NCBI RefSeq assembly: GCF_017921835.1
Contig: NZ_JAGEMN010000001.1
Location: forward strand, 1,915,874-1,979,873
Reading direction: 5' to 3'
DNA from: Sporosarcina sp. 6E9
GTDB lineage: Bacteria > Bacillota > Bacilli > Bacillales_A > Planococcaceae
DNA: 64,000 nucleotides
The notes beneath the pieces are model-generated. The model worked only from the letters and a program-made list of their open reading frames with translations. It ran no database searches and had not been told where the DNA came from. Shown piece after piece: positions 10,021 to 19,800 of this stretch. Numbering within the stretch: the stretch's first letter is position 1; each line of letters starts with the position of its first letter. A program made the translations under genes and the position numbers.

Positions 10021-11196
10021 TTATAAGACTGGAACTTTATCAAAACGGTCGAAACGTAGTGGATCTGTTGGAATCGTTGTCGTCTTCTCATTGATCAATT
10101 CTTCAATGAGCTTACCTGTTACGGTTGCTAAACTAATTCCGTCCCCTTCATGACCTGCTGCGATGTAAAATCCAGGAATTTGCTCAACTTCCGACACAAT
10201 CGGCAAATGATCTTCCGTCCAAGGTCTGAAACCTGTATACGCACGAATCATGTTAAAATCATTCATCTTCGGATAAAAACGAAGCGCTCTCATGGCCATG
10301 GTTTCGACCACATTCATGTCGATTCTTCCATCATATCCGACAAATTGACGGCTGCTTCCGATTAAAAAGTTTTGGCTTTCAGTCGGTTCAAGTACGAGTG
10401 CAACCCCATGCTTTTCCGTACGTTTATCGACGATGCGATCACGACCGAATTTATTCATCAAGTAGCCGAATTCCATTACATTTCGCATCATGACCGGCTT
10501 TTGTCTAGCGCCGACAATAATATGCCCTTTTCGAGGGATGATTGGAATATCCAAATCTAGCATTTTACCGATGAACGGTGCCCATACGCCAGCAGCATTC
10601 ACAACTTTTTTCGCCGTAAATGTGCCATTCGTCGTTTCAATCGTAAATTCTTCTTTTTTAGTAATTCCCGTAACTTCCGCCTGCGTCTGCACTTTTAAAC
10701 CGTATTGTTTCGCTTTATCGATTAGTGAGTAGCAAAACAAATAAGGGTTTATAAGGGAATCAGTTTCACACTCTAATCCACCTGGAATGTCATCAGCGAA
10801 ATAAGGCGATTCTTGACGAAGATCTTCTCGGTCTAGCAATTTAAACTTCAAACCTGCTTTCGTTTGAATGTCCACCCACTCTGCCGCCGCTTGCATTTCA
10901 TTGTCATTTTCACAAACTAGCAAACTCCCAAGCGCTCGATATTCAAATTCCAAATCTAACTCACGCTGTAAATCCACCGTCAATTCTTGGCTTTTCAACG
11001 ACATCAAACTATCGAAGCCAGGATCTTTATCAACAATCGTAATGTTTCCATCACAACGAGAAGATGTACCACTTGCAATATCATTTTTCTCGATTAATAC
11101 ACAATCGATTCCAGATTTCGCAACGTAATATGCGATTGCAGAGCCCACAATTCCGCCGCCAATTATTGCCACTTCTGCATGATTTTGTTTCGACAT
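10021..11196 (-). CDS. FAD-dependent amine/imino-acid oxidoreductase (DAO family, HcnC/SoxB-like subunit)
   Basis: 391 aa. The dinucleotide-binding motif VAIIGGGIVGSAIAYY lies at the N-terminus and the DAO-fold C-terminal signature FRPWTEDHLPIV followed by YIAAGHEGDGISLA near the end. The RBS AAGGAGG precedes the ATG. Proteins of this type are the beta subunit of sarcosine oxidase, D-hydroxyproline dehydrogenase or the HcnABC complex. The divergent operon encodes matching [2Fe-2S] and FAD subunits, so the active enzyme is probably a hetero-oligomer that oxidises a secondary amine or imino acid. Confidence 0.85.
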   Translation of the reverse strand: MSKQNHAEVAIIGGGIVGSAIAYYVAKSGIDCVLIEKNDIASGTSSRCDGNITIVDKDPGFDSLMSLKSQELTVDLQRELDLEFEYRALGSLLVCENDNEMQAAAEWVDIQTKAGLKFKLLDREDLRQESPYFADDIPGGLECETDSLINPYLFCYSLIDKAKQYGLKVQTQAEVTGITKKEEFTIETTNGTFTAKKVVNAAGVWAPFIGKMLDLDIPIIPRKGHIIVGARQKPVMMRNVMEFGYLMNKFGRDRIVDKRTEKHGVALVLEPTESQNFLIGSSRQFVGYDGRIDMNVVETMAMRALRFYPKMNDFNMIRAYTGFRPWTEDHLPIVSEVEQIPGFYIAAGHEGDGISLATVTGKLIEELINEKTTTIPTDPLRFDRFDKVPVL

Positions 11197-11396
11197 GTGA
11201 AATCCTCCTTTGACACAGTCAAATCGTTTATACTATTCTATAGATGATATAGTTAAACAACCTTCTGTTTTCTAAATAAATATTATTGCTCCACTAGTAT
11301 CTATGTTAGAATAGTAGGGGATCAAGTGTCAAACTTTATTTTGTAGTAATATAAACCAGTAAGATGGAAATCGAGTGTAAAGGGAGGATTGGCCTT

Positions 11397-11669
11397 ATGG
11401 ATAAATTGATTATCTGTAGATGTGAAGAAGTTTCACTTGAAGACATTGAGAATACGGCAAGTCTATATAACTGCTCAGCTCGCGAATTAAAACTGCGTAC
11501 GCGTGCAGGAATGGGCTATTGTGGAGGTCGCACATGTCGTCCGGCCGTCGATGCGGTCCTTGAAGAAGTGACAGGAGAAAAACCGGGCAATGATATCCCA
11601 TTAAAGGTTCAACCCCCTGTTCGACCTGTTTCATTATCCGTTTTAGGAGGTAAGAAACGCAATGAGTAA
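11397..11669 (+). CDS. BFD-like [2Fe-2S] subunit of the amine dehydrogenase
   Basis: 90 aa if begun at ATG 11397, which has AGGGAGG nine nt upstream; an in-frame ATG at 11364 lacks a good RBS. The cysteine pattern CRC near the N-terminus and CGGRTC about 35 residues later matches the BFD-like [2Fe-2S] fold. The stop codon overlaps the next start by 8 nt (ATGAGTAA). It probably transfers electrons between the flavin subunits. Confidence 0.85.
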   Translation: MDKLIICRCEEVSLEDIENTASLYNCSARELKLRTRAGMGYCGGRTCRPAVDAVLEEVTGEKPGNDIPLKVQPPVRPVSLSVLGGKKRNE

Positions 11670-12063
11670 TAATCGAATTATCGATCATCCTGTTTTAGGG
11701 AAATTAGAAAACCAAACACCCGTTACGTTTACTTTTGACGGCATTACATATACAGGTTTCGAAGGCGACACAATCGCTTCCGCACTGCTTGCAAACGGCA
11801 TTCGCCAATTACGTGTGCATGAAGAAACCGGCGCACCACGTGCGATTTATTGCAATATCGGACATTGTTTTGAATGTCGTGTCACAGTTGATGATGCGGG
11901 CGGCGTTCGCGCATGCATGACAACCATTCAAAAAGATATGAAAGTCGAAAGCGGAAAAATGGAAGCGGCTCCATTCAAGTCAAAAACCGAAGAATGGCCA
12001 CGCACCTACGCTGAATTTGAAAAGATAAACGAAGGAAAAAAGGATGGTGAACCGCATGTATGA
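11662..12063 (+). CDS. [2Fe-2S] ferredoxin-like subunit (HcnA-like)
   Basis: 133 aa. It has a plant-type ferredoxin fold with YTGFEGDTIASALLANG and the cysteine cluster CNIGHCFECRVTV plus a downstream VRACMT Cys, as in HcnA and the N-terminus of sarcosine oxidase alpha. The RBS AGGAGG is inside the previous gene. It is flanked on both sides by 8-nt gene overlaps, indicating a tightly coupled operon. Confidence 0.87.
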   Translation: MSNNRIIDHPVLGKLENQTPVTFTFDGITYTGFEGDTIASALLANGIRQLRVHEETGAPRAIYCNIGHCFECRVTVDDAGGVRACMTTIQKDMKVESGKMEAAPFKSKTEEWPRTYAEFEKINEGKKDGEPHV

Positions 12064-13267
12064 TGTAGTCATCATCGGTGCAGGACCTGCTGGATTATCA
12101 GCTGCCATTGCCTGCCGTGAATCAAACCTGCACGTTCTCGTTATCGATGAATTTCCAAAACCAGGTGGCCGATTGCTCGGACAACTTCACCAAGAACCAA
12201 CAGGAGAATGGTGGAACGGCATCGAAGAAACTAAGATTTTGATGGATAAAGCAACAACACTCAACACTGAAATCAAATGCGGTATTTCCGCCCACCATAT
12301 CGAAAAAACAAATCACGGTTACGCTGTTCACACAAATGAAGGCGTTTTCGAATCTGAAAACTTACTAATTGCAACGGGCGCTGCCGAAACAGCCGCACCA
12401 ATTCCTGGCTGGACACTTCCAGGCGTCATGTCAATCGGAGCAGCACAAGTCATGACGAACGTTCACCGTGTACGCGTTGGAACTAAAGGCGTCGTCGTCG
12501 GCGTAAATGTCTTGTCAGCCGCGATTGCTCGTGAGTTGCAAATCGCAGGTGTCGAGCTGCATAGTATGGCATTACCCGTAAGTAATGTCGTGACGAAAGA
12601 TCACGCAAACCCAAGGAAAGTCATGGAAGGTTTAGTGCGCATCGCCCACTTAGCTCCTTCAGCATTCCTGCGTTTCGGAAGTAAATTTGCAAAAGCGGAA
12701 TGGGTGCGCAACATCGCGGTATCCTTTTACCCAAAAGGCGGCGTGAAAATGTGGGGTATGCCCATTCATATCCGTAAAGCCATCGTTCAAATTAATGGGA
12801 CTGAAAAAGTAGAGTCCGTTACAATGTGTGACATCACTGCTGACGGAGAAATTGTCAAGGGTAGCGAAAAAATCATTGAAGTCGACTTCGTTTGTATCGC
12901 CGGCGGACTTTATCCGCTCGCAGAACTTGCTTCCGTGATTGGTTGCCCATTCAAATATATTGAAGAACTAGGCGGGCACGTTCCTGTACACAACGAACAA
13001 ATGGAAACACCACTCGAAGGCCTCTTCGTTGCCGGCAACATCACAGGCATCGAGAGCGCTAAAGTTGCAAGAGCGCAAGGTACACTAGCAGGTCTATCGA
13101 TTGTGAAACAAAAGTTACGTGACCAAAAAGATATCAACGCTAAAATTAAACAAGCTGTTGAAAACGTACAAGCTGTTCGTGACGCTGCATCCATTCAATT
13201 CCACCCAGGGATTGATGAGGGACGTGCGAAGATTGAACGCGCGTTTCATGAGACAAAGATTTCTTGA
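12056..13267 (+). CDS. FAD/NAD(P)-binding oxidoreductase subunit (HcnB-like)
   Basis: 403 aa from ATG 12056 (MYDVVIIGAGPAG); an alternative ATG at 12044 would add four residues. The start at 12056 gives an 8-nt overlap with the previous stop, the same as the preceding gene pair. The sequence shows the FAD motif GAGPAGLSAAIA, a second nucleotide-binding region around GVVVGVNVLSAA, and the C-terminal GLFVAGNITGIESA. It matches the alpha subunit of HcnABC/D-hydroxyproline dehydrogenase-type complexes. With the two Fe-S proteins and the divergent DAO subunit it completes a four-component dehydrogenase. Confidence 0.87.
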   Translation: MYDVVIIGAGPAGLSAAIACRESNLHVLVIDEFPKPGGRLLGQLHQEPTGEWWNGIEETKILMDKATTLNTEIKCGISAHHIEKTNHGYAVHTNEGVFESENLLIATGAAETAAPIPGWTLPGVMSIGAAQVMTNVHRVRVGTKGVVVGVNVLSAAIARELQIAGVELHSMALPVSNVVTKDHANPRKVMEGLVRIAHLAPSAFLRFGSKFAKAEWVRNIAVSFYPKGGVKMWGMPIHIRKAIVQINGTEKVESVTMCDITADGEIVKGSEKIIEVDFVCIAGGLYPLAELASVIGCPFKYIEELGGHVPVHNEQMETPLEGLFVAGNITGIESAKVARAQGTLAGLSIVKQKLRDQKDINAKIKQAVENVQAVRDAASIQFHPGIDEGRAKIERAFHETKIS

Positions 13268-13274
13268 ATTTCGA

Positions 13275-13308
13275 AGCCAACCGCTTTGTTGTAGCGGTTG
13301 GCTTTTTT
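13275..13308 (+). terminator. Terminator of the dehydrogenase operon
   Basis: AGCCAACCGCT (13275-13285) pairs perfectly with AGCGGTTGGCT (13293-13303), followed by T6. Confidence 0.92.
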
Positions 13309-13377
13309 CTATGCAGAATTGTCGGGAGAGGACTTCATAAGGAGCTGTGAGGACTGTGAGGGTGATTGCGTGCACTT

Positions 13378-13793
13378 CATGGGTCGCGATGACATTGAGC
13401 GGACATCTTTCATGATTCAGCGGACATAATCGATGATTTTGATTGATTGAGCGGGAATCATGACAGATTGCGCGGACATCATGGGCCGCGATGAAAATGA
13501 GCGGAGATCTTTTATGATTCAGTGGACATAACCGATGGATTTGATTGCTTGAGCGGGGATTATTAAGAATTGCGCGGACATCATGGGCCGCGATGAAATT
13601 GAGCGGACATCTTTCATGATTCAGTGGACATAATCGATGATTTAGATTGATTGAGCGGGGATCTTTACGAATTGCGCGGACATCATGGGCCGCGATGAAA
13701 TTGAGCGGAGATCTTTTATGATTCAGTGGACATAACCGATGGATTTGATTGATTGAGCGGGGATTCTGACCGATTGCGCGGACATCATGGGCG
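13378..13793. repeat. 102-bp tandem repeat array, four units plus a partial one
   Basis: The marker CATGGG recurs at 13378, 13480, 13582, 13684 and 13786, exactly 102 bp apart. Each unit is itself made of four GCGG-headed blocks of about 21, 31, 21 and 29 bp (such as GAGCGGACATC, GCGGACATAA). Units differ by scattered substitutions but not by length. No convincing coding frame runs through it. The array fills most of the 630-bp gap between the dehydrogenase operon and the giant adhesin gene; the rest (13309-13377, 13794-13859) shows nothing I recognise. Confidence 0.9.
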
Positions 13794-13859
13794 ACGTTAC
13801 ATCATTGACACCGGCCTGGCTGTAAAGCGCCTACCCCTACTCTATTAATACAAAAAGAA

Positions 13860-13888
13860 AGCCCCTATAGCCAGCAGCTATAAGGGCT
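13860..13888 (-). terminator. Terminator of the giant adhesin gene
   Basis: AGCCCCTATAGC (13860-13871) pairs with GCTATAAGGGCT (13877-13888) with one mismatch, followed on the minus strand by T-rich sequence. It lies 12 nt beyond the stop codon. Confidence 0.8.
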
Positions 13889-13899
13889 TATAAATTCTT

Positions 13900-16800
13900 T
13901 TATGCTTCTCTTCTCTTATTGCGGAATAAGATTGTTCCGCCTGCAATTAAGAAAAGAGCACCAAATGCAATCATGTACAGGAATTGTTCTTCCCCTGTTT
14001 GTGGTAGTTTACCACCCGGTGTTACTGGTTTACTTGGATTTTCTGGTTTGTTTGGTGTTACTGGTTTACTTGGTTTTGCTGGTTTTTCCGGTTTAACTGG
14101 TGTTTCTGGTTTTTCTTCTTTCGGTGTTTTTTCATTATCCACTGTTAATGCAATCGCTGTTTCTTGTCCGATTACAATTTCAAATGGAATTGGTGTCGAA
14201 TCTAATTCGTATCCAACTGGCGCTTTGGTTTCTACAAACTGGTAGTGACCAGGTTTTAAATCTTTTATTACTAATTTACCATCAGCGTTTGTTGTTAAGC
14301 CTGTTTGTAGCGAATTTCCATCTACATCTTGTAACTCAAACTCTGCGCCAGCTAACGTTATATCAGCATTTTCCTTGTCGACTTTTGTTAACTCGACAGC
14401 GCCTGTTGATAATTCGTTAACCATTGTGAGTGTAAGGATTTCAGCTTGGCTTCTATCAATCGTAAACGTGATTGGTGTTTGATCTAGTTCATATCCAAAT
14501 GGCGCTTTGGTTTCTACGAACTGATAGTCACCTGGTTTCAAATCATTTACAACTAATTTGCCATCTTCGTCAGTTGTAAGACCTTCTTGAAGTGTATTAC
14601 CCTCGGCATCTTGTAATTCAAATTCAGCTCCGGATAAAGTCAACTCCCCATTTTCTTTGTCAACCTTTGTTAGTTCAACTGATCCCGTGATTAACGCGTT
14701 CTCAGCAAGTACTGTGAGGACCACTTCTTGCCCTTTATCAATTGTAAAGTGAATTGGTGTTGGAGCAAGTTGATAATCTGTTGGTGCTTTCGTTTCTACA
14801 AACTGATAATTACCTGGCTTCAAATTATCGACAACAATTTTCCCTTCATCGTTTGTTGTCAATCCATCTTCAATCAGGTTTCCATCACCGTCTAGTAAAC
14901 TAAATTCCGCACCGGACAATTTGATTTCTTGATTGTCTTTGTCAACTTTTATTAATTCAACAGAACCTGTTGTTAACTCGTTACTTACAATGGTGATTGC
15001 AATTTCTGTTTGCCCAATATCGATTTTGAATTTGATTGGCGATGCATTCAAATCATATCCATATGGTGCTTCTGTCTCAACAAATTGATAATCACCTGGT
15101 TTTAAGTCAGTCACGATAAGCTTTCCGTCTTTATCAGTTGTAAGACCTTCTTGCAATGTTGTACCTTCAGAATCCTGAAGTTCGAATACCGCACCTTCCA
15201 AAGTCAACGCATTATTATCTTTATCAACTTTAGTTAATTCAACGGAACCCGTAGTCAACTCATTGCCAACTGTTAAAGCTGGAATTTCTAGTTCTGTTTG
15301 GCCAATAATTATCTCAAAGTCGATTGGTTCTTCAAGGAGATCATAACCAAATGGTGCTGCTACTTCAGTGAATTGGTACTTACCTGGTTTCAGGTTATCT
15401 ACAATGATTTTTCCGTCTTCATTCGTTGTATATGTTGTTTCGTCAAGCGATAGTCCGTCTAACGAAGTCAGTTCGAAGACGACGCCTGACATGGGTGTAT
15501 TTTCATTATCTACGTCCACTTTTACTAACTTAACAGAACCTGTAGATAATTCGTTTTCAACAGTTAGTAGTGGAATTTCTAGCTCTGTTTGGCCTTTAAT
15601 GATTTCAAACTCGATTGGTTCTTCGAGTAAGTCATAGCCAAAAGGTGCCTCTACTTCAGTGAATTGGTACTTACCTGGTTTTAAGTTGTTTACAACGATT
15701 TTCCCTTCTTCATTCGTTGTAAATGTTGTTTCTGCGAGATCAAGTCCATCTAATGAAGTGAGTTCAAAAACAACGCCTGATAGCGGTGCATGCTCGTTGT
15801 CTATGTCGACTTTCAATAATTCAACGGAACCCGTAGTCAACTCGTTTCCAACTGATAGTGCTGGAATTTCTAGTTCTGTTTGGCCAATAATAATCTCAAA
15901 TTCGATTGGTTCTTCAAGGAGATCATAGCCGAATAAAGTTTTTACTTCAGTGAATTGGTACTTACCTGGTTTCAGGTTATCTACGATGATTTTTCCTTCT
16001 TCGTTCGTTGTAAACGTTGTTTCGTCAAGCGATAGTCCGTCTAATGAACTCAGTTCGAAGACGACGCCTGACATGGGTGTATTTTCATTATCTACGTCCA
16101 CTTTTACTAACTTAACAGAACCTGTAGATAATTCGTTTTCAACAGTTAGTAGTGGAATTTCTAGCTCTGTTTGGCCTTTAATGATTTCAAACTCGATTGG
16201 TTCTTCGAGTAAATCATAGCCAAAAGGTGCCTCTACTTCAGTGAATTGGTACTTCCCTGGTTTTAAGTTGTTTACAACGATTTTTCCTTCTTCATTCGTT
16301 GTAAATGTTGTTTCTGCGAGATCAAGTCCATCTAATGAAGCGAGTTCAAAAACAACGCCTGATAGTGGTGCATGCTCGTTGTCTATGTCGACTTTCAATA
16401 ATTCAACGGACCCTGTAGTCAACTCATTGCCAACTGTTAGAGCTGGGATTTCTAGTTCTGTTTGGCCAATAATAATCTCAAAGTCGATTGGGTCCTTGAG
16501 GAGATCATAACCAAATGGTGCTGCTACTTCAGTGAATTGGTACTTACCTGGTTTCAGGTTATCTACAATGATTTTTCCGTCTTCGTTCGTTGTATATGTT
16601 GTTTCGTCAAGCAATAGTCCGTCTAATGAAGTCAGTTCGAAGACGACGCCTGACATCGGTGCATTTTCATCATCTACATCAACTTTTATTAATTCGACAG
16701 AACCTGTAGATAATTCGTTTTCAACAGTTAGTAGTGGAATTTCTAGCTCTGTTTGGCCTTTAATGATTTCAAACTCGATTGGTTCTTCGAGTAAATCATA

Positions 16801-19800
16801 GCCAAAAGGTGCCTCTACTTCAGTGAATTGGTACTTACCTGGTTTTAGATTGTTTACAACGATTTTTCCTTCTTCATTCGTTGTAAATGTTGTTTCTGCG
16901 AGATCAAGTCCGTCTAATGAAGCGAGTTCAAAAACAACGCCTGATAGTGGTGCATGCTCGTTGTCTATGTCGACTTTCAATAAGCTGACGGAACCTGTAA
17001 TTAGCTCATTGCCAACTGTAAACTTAGGAATCTCGATTTCAGTTTGACCCTTGATAATTTCGAAACCGATTGGATTTTCTAACAAGTCATAACCAAACCA
17101 TGTTTCTACTTCAGTAAATTGATAGTGACCTGGTTTTAACTTATCGACAATAATTTTTCCTTCTTCGTTCGTTGTAAATGTTGTTTCTTCAAGATCAAAT
17201 CCATCTAAAGAAGATAATTCAAAGACCACACCTGACATGGTTGCATTGTTGTTGTCCTCATCAACTTTCGTTAATTCGACAGAGCCTGTGATCAATTCAT
17301 TTTCAGCTGTAATTTTGAGTAACTCAATATCTGCAACTGTTTTAGACTTCTTAATTTCAAAATCAATTACTTTATTATCTAATTGATAATAAGTTGGCGC
17401 TTGTGTTTCGATGAATTGATACTTGCCTGGTTTTAAGTTTTCTACAGTAATCTTTCCATCTTTATCTGTTGCCAACGCCTCATCGAGCGTTTCACCTGCT
17501 TCATTTAGAAGTTTAAATACTGCACCTTCTAATGTTATTTCTTTGTTATCTTTATCAACTTTTATTAATTCGACAGCGCCTGTTATTAATTTATTAGGTA
17601 CTTTGACAGGAATTGCGATTTCATTTTTCCCCAGGTCAATTGTAAATTTGATTGGCGTCGGATCAAGTTGATAGTAAGTAGGTGCTTTCGTTTCTACGAA
17701 TTGATAGTCACCAGGTGTAAGCTTTTTGATTGAAATTTCACCTTTATCATTTGTTGAAATTCCGCTTTGAATGACATTTCCTTCTGCATCTTGTAATTCA
17801 AATATAGCGCCTTCCAACGTAACTTCTGAATCGTCTTCATCCACTTTCGTGAGAACGACCGATCCTAAAATAATTTCATTCAGCGCAGTCACTTTTAAAA
17901 TTGTGTTTTGCGCTGCTACAATCGTAAATTCAATTGGCGTCTGATTGAGTTTGTAACCATGTGGTGCTTGTGTTTCAACAAATTGATAGTTTCCTGGTTT
18001 TAAATCAGTGACGACAACTTTACCATTCTCTTCAGTTGTTAAATCTTCTTGGAGCATATTGCCTTCTTCATCTTGTAATTCAAAGATGGCACCTTCTAAA
18101 ACAGTTTTCCGGTTATCTTTATCGACTTTTGTAAGTTCAACAGCGCCTTTTATAATTTCATTTTTTATGGGGCCAACTGTTAATACTTCAATTTGATTTT
18201 CACCAATCGTAAACGGAATCGGTGTATCGTCAACGTGATAACCATGTGGGGCAATTCTTTCAATAAATCGATACTCGCCTGGCTCAAGTCCTTCTTTGTA
18301 AAGAATTCCTTTATCGTCCGTAACGAGTAGTCCAATCGTATTCCATTTATCTTCGGCTTTTCGTTGTAACTCAAAGTTTCCGCCTGCTAATTTAACCTCG
18401 GAATTTTCACTGTCTACTTTTTCTAGTTGAACAGCGCGGATAATCTTTTGATTCGTAATCGTTTTTTGATTTCCAACTTTTGCTTCATCGTCTTTTTCAA
18501 ATGGTTGATCGATTGTGATGAATGTTTCTTGATTAATAATCAAGTAACCATCAGGCGCTTCCTCTTCAATTAACAGATAATCACCGAAAAGTAATCGATC
18601 AAAAGTGATCACACCATGCTCATCTGTCGTTGCTGTTTTTATAATTGTTCCACTGTCGGCATCTTTCAAAGTAAATGTTGCACCGTTCAGAACATCGCCC
18701 GTTGTTGCATCTGTTTTCGTAACTGTTAAACGGCCGATTTCCCCCTTGCCAGTCCCCATGCCAGAAGTATATCTAACTTCAACGCGGCTACTAGATTCGG
18801 TTACACCTTCCTCAACATTTTCACCGCTAAATTTAACGGCATTATTCACGTGATCGCCTGGTTTTGCAAGGATTAGTGATTGATATTCTAAAATATACGG
18901 TTCACTAATTTCTTCTGTGAACTTCAGTTTGAATGAATATGGATCCTCGCTAAATTCGAGCGTATAATCTTCACCGAGTGTTAACAAATCACCTTTTTTG
19001 ACAGTTCCGTTTTTAGCTACTTCAGTTGCGTAAAGATGGAATGATTGTTCTAAAAGTGATTGATTTGTACTTGGTGTATCAATGATTGTTGCATTCGTAA
19101 CTTTTGATTGGGCAAAGTTAATGTTTACCGACCAATCGATAATTTTACCGTTCTGTTTACCCGACTTAGTTGTATACGCCCCACCATGCGGAATCGATAC
19201 AGTTGCATTCAAATCCGTTACTTTTTCAGTGCCTTCATAAACTGTTGCCGTGTTGGAGTACTTGGCATTTACGAAATGGGCATCTCTTAAACTCGTTTTG
19301 TACGTTACCATATAAGGTTTTGTAATTGTATTGTTAAACTTCACTAGAAAACCCGGATTCCCGTCTTTTTCTACCCAGCTAATGGCGTAATCCACACCGG
19401 GGATTAATTCTTTTACTTCGGTTCCGTTAGATCCCCCAGTTAAAGACATTTCATAAACTTCAATTGAATCTTTAATCAGTTTTTGATTACCCAGGATAAA
19501 GTCTTCCACAGAAGCATTTTCAACTGTTTGAAGATTATAGTTTACCCCAATATTCCAAGTGATTTCTTTTGATACAGCATTGTATGAGCCGTTTTTGAAA
19601 CCGTTGGATTGTGTGTAATCATCAGGTGTAAAGTTAGATTTTGCTGATTTTGATTGATCAACGCCAGCTTCATCTTTCCAAGTTAGCGTGACACTATTTT
19701 GCAAGTAGTTTAAAGCTTTGTCCGTTCTTTGATTATAATCAAAGTTCGTCGTGTACTTTATTGTGTGCGGCGTATTAATCGTACCGGTGAACTGAATAAC

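Noticed and set aside
13378..13793. CRISPR-like array
   Set aside because: The 102-bp units are contiguous tandem repeats with substitutions throughout; there are no short identical repeats with unique spacers and no cas genes.
15368..17047. Six plus-strand open frames of about 89 codons every 291 bp
   Set aside because: They are antisense shadows of the repeated Cna-B domains of the adhesin gene.
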